Origin: an uncultured Rhodospirillaceae bacterium
GTDB lineage: Bacteria; Pseudomonadota; Alphaproteobacteria; Azospirillales; Azospirillaceae
Assembly: GCA_937927415.1 (NCBI GenBank)
Contig: CALBDS010000053.1
Coordinates: 124,001-188,000 of the forward strand
DNA: 64,000 bases
Direction: 5' to 3'
The notes under the pieces are model-generated. The model made no database searches and was not told the DNA's origin. It saw only the letters and a program-made list of their open reading frames with translations. Positions 58,531-64,000 of this stretch are shown one piece after another. The stretch's first letter is position 1, and the number at the start of each line of letters is the position of its first letter. The position numbers and the translations under genes were made by a program.

Positions 58531-59316
58531 ATGCGCAGCCTTGCCATCGGCGCCACCGGGATGTTGGCCCAGCAGCTCAACGTCGAAACCATTTCCAACA
58601 ACATCGCCAACGCCACGACCACCGGCTTCAAGAAGCAGCGCGCCGAATTCCAGGATCTGCTGTACCAGAACTTCCGCCGCATCGGCTCCACCTCCTCCGA
58701 CGCCGGGACCGTGGTTCCCACCGGCGTGCAGGTGGGGGCGGGCGTGCGGGTGGCGGCGGTGGGCCGCATCCTGGAACAGGGCAACCTGACCGTCACCGAC
58801 AACAAGCTGGACGTGGCCGTCAACGGCTCGGGCTATTTCCAGGTGCTGCTGCCCAGCGGCGAAACCGCCTACACCCGCGCCGGCAACTTCAAGCTGTCGC
58901 CGGAAGGCATCATCGTCACCGCCGACGGCTACCAGCTTCAGCCCGCCATCACCGTCCCGGCGGAAGCCACCGACGTGGCCATCAACTCCTCGGGCGAGGT
59001 GCTGGTGAAGCTGGACGGGCAGGTGGCGCAGCAGAACGTCGGCCAGATCCAGCTTTCGACCTTCGCCAACGCCGCCGGCCTGGAAGCCATCGGCGACAAC
59101 CTGTTCCTGCAGAGCACGGCATCGGGCGAAGCGGTGGGCGGCAACCCCGGCGCCCCCGGTTTCGGGCGGCTGGTCCAAGGGGCGCTGGAAACCTCCAACG
59201 TCAACATCGTGCAGGAAATCACCACGCTGATCTCGGCCCAGCGTGCCTATGAAATGAATTCCAAGGTCATCAAGACCACCGACGAAATGATGCAGGCGGC
59301 GACACAGCTCCGGTAA
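58531..59316 (+). CDS. flgG: Flagellar distal rod protein FlgG
   Basis: 261 residues. N-terminal LNVETISNNIANATTTGFKK with the following QRAEFQDLLYQ and C-terminal LISAQRAYEMNSKVIKTTDE identify FlgG, the distal rod subunit. It keeps the usual 260-262 residue length. GGGAAC lies ahead of the ATG. It follows flgF by 46 bp and precedes flgA. Confidence 0.97.
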   Translation: MRSLAIGATGMLAQQLNVETISNNIANATTTGFKKQRAEFQDLLYQNFRRIGSTSSDAGTVVPTGVQVGAGVRVAAVGRILEQGNLTVTDNKLDVAVNGSGYFQVLLPSGETAYTRAGNFKLSPEGIIVTADGYQLQPAITVPAEATDVAINSSGEVLVKLDGQVAQQNVGQIQLSTFANAAGLEAIGDNLFLQSTASGEAVGGNPGAPGFGRLVQGALETSNVNIVQEITTLISAQRAYEMNSKVIKTTDEMMQAATQLR

Positions 59317-59365
59317 CGGGGTTTTCGCTTCCTGATCCTTCGCCCTCGTCTTTGGAGTACCCGCC

Positions 59366-60133
59366 ATGTCCCGCTTCATGTCCTCCCTGGCTTTCGGTGC
59401 CGCGCTGTTCCTGGCCCCGGTTGGCGCGTTCACCGCTGCCCCGGCGCTGGCCGCTGCCCCGATGTCGGACGCGGTGGTGGTCTATGGCGGGGCGCACGCC
59501 GAAGCGGCCATGGCCCAGGCGCTCGAACCCCAGATCGGCACCGGGCAGGTGCATGTGGAATTCGACAACCGCGCGCTGGAGGTCCGCGCCCGGGGCGACG
59601 GCGTGCAGGGGCTGCGGGTGGAAAACATCTTCTACGCCCCGGTGTCCGGCCGTTTCGCCGCCGAACTGGTGGTGCCGGGGGCCGCGCCTGCGGTGCGGGT
59701 GCCGGTGTCGGGCCGGGCGTGGGGGGTGATGCAGGTGCCGGTGCTGACGCGCCGTGTGGCTCTGGGCGACACCATCGGCCCCGACGACATCACCATGACC
59801 GACGTGCGCGCCGACCAGACCGGCGCCGACACCGCATCGTCGGAAGTGCAACTGATCGGCATGGTGCCGCGCCGCGGCATTCCCCTGGGCCAGCCGGTGC
59901 GCCTGCGCGACGTGCAGTCGCCGCGGGTGGTGGACAAGGGTGCCCTGGTCACCATCAGCCTGACGTCCAGCACCATTCAACTGACCGCCCAGGGCAAGGC
60001 CCTGCAGGACGGCGGGCGCGGCGATGTGATCCGCGTCGTCAACACCCAATCGAACCGCATCATCGAGGCCACCGTCGCCGGTCCCAATCACGTGTCCGTG
60101 GCAAAGCCCGTGACACCCGCCCTGACGCAGTGA
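59366..60133 (+). CDS. flgA: Flagellar P-ring assembly chaperone FlgA
   Basis: 255 residues. The Sec signal peptide (~1-30) is cleaved near ALAAA. The C-terminal SAF-like domain (~125-245) includes VLTRRVALGDTIGPDDIT and MVPRRGIPLGQPVRL, the FlgA signature. It assists FlgI ring formation in the periplasm. It lies between flgG and flgH, an order common in alphaproteobacteria. Confidence 0.93.
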   Translation: MSRFMSSLAFGAALFLAPVGAFTAAPALAAAPMSDAVVVYGGAHAEAAMAQALEPQIGTGQVHVEFDNRALEVRARGDGVQGLRVENIFYAPVSGRFAAELVVPGAAPAVRVPVSGRAWGVMQVPVLTRRVALGDTIGPDDITMTDVRADQTGADTASSEVQLIGMVPRRGIPLGQPVRLRDVQSPRVVDKGALVTISLTSSTIQLTAQGKALQDGGRGDVIRVVNTQSNRIIEATVAGPNHVSVAKPVTPALTQ

Positions 60134-60146
60134 GGAGAAAGCTCCC

Positions 60147-60980
60147 ATGTCCGCCATCACCCGCCGTATCCCCGCTGTTCAGGGCACCGCCGCCATGATC
60201 CGCCAGTCCGTTTCCCCCATGTCCGTGTCCCGTCTGGCTCTGCGCCTGGCGCTGCTGGGCGCGGTTGCCGCCGGCCTTCCGGCCTGCAACGCCATGTCGC
60301 GCGTGTCCGACATCGGCAAGGCCCCGGAAATGAGCCGCATTCAGGATCCCCAGGCCGCCCCCAATTACCAGCCGGTCAGCCTGCCCATGCCGACCCCGGT
60401 GCCGGCGGAGCGCAACCCGAACTCCCTGTGGCGGACGGGGGCCAAGGCCTTCTTCAAGGACCAGCGCGCGGCCAAGGTCGGCGACATCCTGACCGTCTCG
60501 ATCACCATCGACGACAAGGCGCAGATCGACAACACCACCACTCGTTCCCGCAGCAACGCCGAGAACGCCGGCATTCCCAGCTTCTTCGGGTTGGAAGGGG
60601 CCGCCGGCCTGAACAAGATCCTTCCCGAAGAAGCCACCGGCGCCAACCTGTTGAGCGCCACCAGCTCCACCAACAACACCGGCAAGGGTGGTGTGAACCG
60701 CAAGGAGCAGATCGACCTGAAAGTGGCGGCCCTGGTGACCCAGGTGCTTCCCAACGGCAATCTGGTGATCCAGGGCCGGCAGGAGGTGCGGGTGAATTAT
60801 GAACTGCGCGACCTGCAGATCACCGGCGTCATCCGCCCGGAAGACATTACCGCCCAGAACACCGTGACCTATGAAAAGATTGCCGAGGCACGGATTTCCT
60901 ACGGCGGCCGCGGCCAGATCACCGACGTGCAGCAGCCGCGCTACGGCCAGCAGCTCTTCGACATCATCATGCCCTGGTAA
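60147..60980 (+). CDS. flgH: Flagellar L-ring lipoprotein FlgH
   Basis: 277 residues from the ATG at 60147, which follows GAGGAG; internal ATGs at residues 17 and 25 would give a more usual signal peptide. The lipobox LPAC lies near residue 48. The mature part has the FlgH pattern SLWRTGAKAFFKDQRAAKVG, DILTVSITIDDKAQI, PNGNLVIQGRQEVRVN and a C-terminal PRYGQQLFDIIMPW. It forms the outer-membrane L ring. A strong terminator follows. Confidence 0.96.
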   Translation: MSAITRRIPAVQGTAAMIRQSVSPMSVSRLALRLALLGAVAAGLPACNAMSRVSDIGKAPEMSRIQDPQAAPNYQPVSLPMPTPVPAERNPNSLWRTGAKAFFKDQRAAKVGDILTVSITIDDKAQIDNTTTRSRSNAENAGIPSFFGLEGAAGLNKILPEEATGANLLSATSSTNNTGKGGVNRKEQIDLKVAALVTQVLPNGNLVIQGRQEVRVNYELRDLQITGVIRPEDITAQNTVTYEKIAEARISYGGRGQITDVQQPRYGQQLFDIIMPW

Positions 60981-60990
60981 AATTGCCTGT

Positions 60991-61038
60991 CGGCAAAAAG
61001 CACCCGTCTCCCGACCGGGGGGCGGGTGCTTTTTGCCG
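60991..61038. terminator. Rho-independent terminator after flgH, bidirectional
   Basis: Perfect 16-bp stem CGGCAAAAAGCACCCG (60991-61006) / CGGGTGCTTTTTGCCG (61023-61038), 16-nt loop. An A5/T5 run lies within the stem so each strand ends with U's. Confidence 0.85.
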
Positions 61039-61217
61039 TGGGCAAGGACGGCCCGGCCGCGGGCAGGGTTTGCCGGGTGCCCCGCGCATATTGTCTCTTT
61101 AATAGGAACAATCATGTATTTATTCCGCTGATTATCCTTTCAGTGAGAACGGGTATGGTTGGTTCAACGACGATCACCGATCGCTCCATCCTCTCCCGAA
61201 CCCGAAGGAAATCAGCC

Positions 61218-61694
61218 ATGTCGTTCTCCTCCACCTCCACCTCCACCGCCGGCCTGATGGACCGTGTTTCCCTGACCGACCGCCTGTCGGTGTTCAGCTA
61301 TCCGCTGGTGCGGGTGACGGCGGGGCTGCTGCTGATGCCCCACGGGGCGCAGAAGCTGTTCGGCTGGTTCGGCGGCTACGGCCTGACCGCGACCGGCGAG
61401 TTCTTCGGGACCCAGCTTGGGCTGCAGCCCGGCATTCTCTTCGCCCTGATGGCGGGTCTGGTGGAATTCTTCGGCGGTCTGGCGCTGGTGCTGGGGCTGC
61501 TGACCCGTCCGGCGGCGCTGGCGGTGACCGCGCTGATGGGGGTGGCGGTGGTGCAGGTGCATCTGGCCAATGGCTTCTTCTGGACCGCCGGCGGGTACGA
61601 ATACCCGCTGATGTGGGGGCTGGTGGCTTTCGCCATCGCGCTGAACGGCGGCGGCCGTTTCTCCCTCGACCGGCGCTTCGGCCTGCCGCTGTGA
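61218..61694 (+). CDS. DoxX family membrane protein
   Basis: 158 residues from the ATG at 61218 with AAGGA upstream. Four membrane helices (~25-150) and conserved DoxX stretches: YPLVRVTAGLLLMPHGAQKL and LFALMAGLVEFFGGLALVLG. DoxX proteins are found in redox and oxidative-stress contexts; some relatives form complexes with superoxide dismutase and a thiosulfate sulfurtransferase. No partner is next to it here. Confidence 0.9.
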   Translation: MSFSSTSTSTAGLMDRVSLTDRLSVFSYPLVRVTAGLLLMPHGAQKLFGWFGGYGLTATGEFFGTQLGLQPGILFALMAGLVEFFGGLALVLGLLTRPAALAVTALMGVAVVQVHLANGFFWTAGGYEYPLMWGLVAFAIALNGGGRFSLDRRFGLPL

Positions 61695-61826
61695 TGGGGG
61701 TGGCCTGACACGGGAACAAACGGTGCGGGCGGGGCTGTTCAACCGAACGGCCCCGTTCGCGCTGCCATTGCGCTTTCAGGATTATCCGCCAATATGATGC
61801 CGCACGGCTTGAGGGGAGACAGCGGC

Positions 61827-63668
61827 ATGAGGCCGAAGCGGATCGGCGGGTTGTTGCGGGCCGGTTTTCTGGCGGCGCTGGTGGCGCTTCAGCCGGTGGC
61901 CGGGGTGCCGGTTCTGCGGCTGGCGGCCCTGAGTGCCGCCGCGGTGGCGGTGGACGCCGCGATCCCGGCAGAGGCCGAGGCCCGGTCGTCGTCCGGTCGC
62001 TCGTCGGGGGGCTATTCCCGGCCGTCCTCCTCACGCACGCCCTCGGTGGGGGGCGGGTCCAGCAGCCGTTCGTCCCCGTCATGGTTCGGATCGTCGCCAA
62101 GTCCCGCGTCGCCGACGCGCACGCCGTCGGTCGGCGGGTCGTTCTTCGGCGGGGCGGGCAGCAGCGCCGGCAAGGACAGCAGCGGGGGTTATACGCGCCC
62201 GTCCACCTCCAGCCCGTCATCCTCCGCCACATCCCCGTCCGGCCGCGCGGCACCGCCGCCGCCGTCGGCCGGTGACAGCGCCATCAGCCGCCAGGGGGCG
62301 GCGGATGCCCTCGACCGTTACCGCACCCCGCCGGCATCGCCATCGGCTCCGGCACCGCGGCCTTCCACGTCATCCCCGTCCACCGCGCCCTCGTCCACCA
62401 CCTCGTCGTCGGGCGGATGGTTCGGCGGGTCGTCCTCGTCGGGCGGGTTCCGCTACCCCGCGGCCCCGCGCACGCCCAGCACCCAGACCCGGCCCTATCC
62501 CGACGCTTACCGCGGGTACGGCTGGGCGCCGCCCGCCTATGCCCTGAACGGCACCCGGCGGTTCGGCATCTGGGACGGGCTGTTCCTGTGGTTCCTGCTC
62601 GATACCCTGACCAAGCCCGGCCACGCCGCGTTCTTCCACGACAACGCCGACGATCCCGGCTATCGCGCGTGGCGGGCGGAGGCCGACCGGCTGGCGCAGA
62701 CCGATCCGCAGGTGCGTGACCAGCTGGCCGCCCTCGACGCCCGTGTCGCCGAACAGGCGGGAACGCCGCGTCAGCCCGGCCGCCTGCCGCCCGACGTTCC
62801 GGCGGAGGTGGCGAAGGCCGACAGCGCCGCAGCCCTGCCGTCCTCCGACGCGGGGGCGCACAAAAGCGTCGGCTGGGGCTGGGTGGCGGTGGTGATCCTG
62901 GTGGTTCTGGGTGGGCTGGCCGTGGTGGTTCTGCTGCGCACCCGCAACCGGGCCAAAACCAAAGCCGCCCCCGGCCCATCCCCCGTATCCAACCAGCAGG
63001 AGTCCGCGCCCATGTTCGGCAGTCTGGGGAATTACGTCGGCGCCAAGCTGTCCGGCCAGCCCTATCGCCCGTCGCTGTTCCGGGTGGGGATGACCATCAC
63101 CATCGACCCCACCCCCTTCATCCTGGCCGAAGGGGTGACCAAGGTGCAGGCTCCGCCCGACGCCGGCGGCAACCGCCTGATCTCGGTGGAGGCGGTCAGC
63201 ACGCTGACCGTGGGGAACGCCACGCTGTACCGGCTGACCCTGCCGGGCGGGGCCTTCTTCCAGATCCATCTGGACGCCAACAGCGTCCCCGACGAATGCC
63301 GCTATTTCGTGCCCATCGACCGGGTGACCCCGGCGGACGCGGACGAGTGGGGCTTCTGGCTGGACGGGGCGGAAGGGATGATCGGCTGGCCTGAATTCCA
63401 GACCAAGGACGGCAAGCTGTACGCCCGCACCTGGATGCCGGGCAGCCAGCGGGTCAATCCCATCACCCTGTCCGAAAGCCGCCAGACCCTGCGCGGCACC
63501 ATCCAGGCCCAGCACAGCGCCATGCTGTACGGGGCATCCACCGGGGCCGCCGATCCGGCCCCGCCCTATGAATACATTCTGGTCAGCGCCATCGAGGAAG
63601 GCGGGCAGGCGTGGGTGGAAATCGCCGCCGGCATCGACGTCAACCCCGCGCAATTGTCGCTCGCCTGA
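61827..63668 (+). CDS. DUF2491 (YjfK-like) protein with Ser/Pro-rich N-terminal extension
   Basis: 613 residues from the ATG at 61827 with GGGGAG upstream. A signal/anchor segment (~9-40) is followed by a long low-complexity Ser/Pro/Gly-rich region (~50-215), a short segment around 235-265 with hydrophobic stretches (FGIWDGLFLWFLLDTLTKPG), a membrane helix (~350-372) and a C-terminal DUF2491 domain (~395-610). YjfK homologues are usually cytosolic and shorter, so the secreted-like N-terminus is an extra. The next gene is DUF350 (YjfL), the usual partner. Confidence 0.8.
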   Translation: MRPKRIGGLLRAGFLAALVALQPVAGVPVLRLAALSAAAVAVDAAIPAEAEARSSSGRSSGGYSRPSSSRTPSVGGGSSSRSSPSWFGSSPSPASPTRTPSVGGSFFGGAGSSAGKDSSGGYTRPSTSSPSSSATSPSGRAAPPPPSAGDSAISRQGAADALDRYRTPPASPSAPAPRPSTSSPSTAPSSTTSSSGGWFGGSSSSGGFRYPAAPRTPSTQTRPYPDAYRGYGWAPPAYALNGTRRFGIWDGLFLWFLLDTLTKPGHAAFFHDNADDPGYRAWRAEADRLAQTDPQVRDQLAALDARVAEQAGTPRQPGRLPPDVPAEVAKADSAAALPSSDAGAHKSVGWGWVAVVILVVLGGLAVVVLLRTRNRAKTKAAPGPSPVSNQQESAPMFGSLGNYVGAKLSGQPYRPSLFRVGMTITIDPTPFILAEGVTKVQAPPDAGGNRLISVEAVSTLTVGNATLYRLTLPGGAFFQIHLDANSVPDECRYFVPIDRVTPADADEWGFWLDGAEGMIGWPEFQTKDGKLYARTWMPGSQRVNPITLSESRQTLRGTIQAQHSAMLYGASTGAADPAPPYEYILVSAIEEGGQAWVEIAAGIDVNPAQLSLA

Positions 63669-63709
63669 TCCCTTTTCCCTGATCCCTTTTGCACGAACGG
63701 TCCGCCGCC

Positions 63710-64000
63710 ATGCCCACAACCCTTGAGTCCATTGCCCAGGCGCTCGGCTCCGGCCTGCCGGTGCTGCTGATCCAACTGCTGGTCACGCTGGCCCTGCTGG
63801 TGGTCGGGGTGGCGGTGTACAGCCGCATCACCCCCTTTGACGAGCGGCGTCTGGTCGCCGCCGGCAACACCGCCGCCGGCCTGACCTATGGCGCGTCCAT
63901 CACCGCGCTGGCGATTCCGCTGGCCGCCACGCTGGTCACCAACGGCGCGGTGATCGACATCGTGCTGTGGGGGGTGGTGGCGCTGGTGCTCCAACTCATC
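63710..64000 (+). CDS. DUF350 (YjfL-like) membrane protein, C-terminus beyond window
   Basis: 97 codons are visible from the ATG at 63710 to the window edge, without a stop. Two and part of a third membrane helix are visible (LPVLLIQLLVTLALLVVGVA, ITALAIPLAATLVTN, IVLWGVVALVLQLI). It matches DUF350/YjfL, which has internal repeated helix pairs. It is linked in many genomes with DUF2491, PspA-like YjfJ and glutathionylspermidine-synthase-like YjfC. The rest of this set is expected downstream. Confidence 0.85.
   Translation, partial: MPTTLESIAQALGSGLPVLLIQLLVTLALLVVGVAVYSRITPFDERRLVAAGNTAAGLTYGASITALAIPLAATLVTNGAVIDIVLWGVVALVLQLI

Noticed and set aside
61731..61754. Hairpin after the DoxX gene as a terminator
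   Set aside because: The stem contains a mismatch and no U-tract follows.

Overview
The window is high-GC DNA, densely packed with bacterial genes. Its content suggests an alphaproteobacterium of the Rhodospirillales, most likely Azospirillum or a close relative. The evidence is a NifA with the oxygen-sensing cysteine pattern of alphaproteobacterial NifA, SciP and FliX (alphaproteobacterial cell-cycle and flagellar regulators), the one-cysteine form of DksA, DUF6468 and MotE next to fliM, and the DUF2849-cysI-DUF934 order. The genus is an inference. No rRNA, tRNA, CRISPR array, insertion sequence or replication origin was recognised.

Layout. 1-2.7 kb: the start of an unidentified gene, a three-gene ECF sigma / membrane protein / periplasmic sensor module resembling Cnr-type metal-sensing systems, and an unknown protein. 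2.7-3.9 kb: a response regulator fused to a PP2C-type phosphatase. 4.1-12.8 kb: sulfur assimilation in two divergent operons. The leftward operon is cysH-cysD-cysNC followed by an SsuABC/TauABC-like importer; the rightward operon is DUF2849-cysI-DUF934. Together they cover sulfate activation, APS reduction and sulfite reduction. 12.9-15.7 kb: a single-domain response regulator, a small protein and an orphan nifA. 16-19.8 kb: a TetR-HlyD-ABC-permease exporter operon. 19.9-24.2 kb: murein endopeptidase MepA, two methyltransferases, a membrane-anchored CoxG-like protein and a cytochrome c. 24.2-37.6 kb: pepN, a TIGR02302 protein, bacteriohemerythrin, lysA-lptM-argH, a TlpA-like protein, etfB-etfA-hbd, a PduO-type adenosyltransferase and small membrane proteins. 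37.7-40.1 kb: an isolated four-gene phage-tail-like island with its own promoter and leader terminator. 40.2-42 kb: a GH1 beta-glucosidase with a Tat-like signal and a small membrane protein.

42-61 kb is mainly flagellar: sciP; fliK-flgD; flgI-flgJ-flgN; fliX; dksA; then a branched-chain amino-acid-type ABC importer (livK, fused livHM, livG, livF); then fliL-fliM-DUF6468-motE; and flgF-flgG-flgA-flgH. Close matches to the sigma-54 -24/-12 promoter precede fliK, flgI and flgF, which suggests one late or middle-class flagellar regulon. Looser CtrA-like half-site pairs lie before sciP and fliL. The window ends with a DoxX protein and a DUF2491-DUF350 (YjfK-YjfL-like) pair, the second cut by the window edge.

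Most neighbouring genes overlap by 4 bp or are separated by fewer than 30 bp, so operons are easy to read. Repeats are few: a nested palindromic element upstream of flgI with a related hairpin after nifA, a double hairpin between livF and motE, an 18-bp tandem duplication at the tetR/hlyD junction, and a 15-bp tandem repeat inside the DUF6468 gene.
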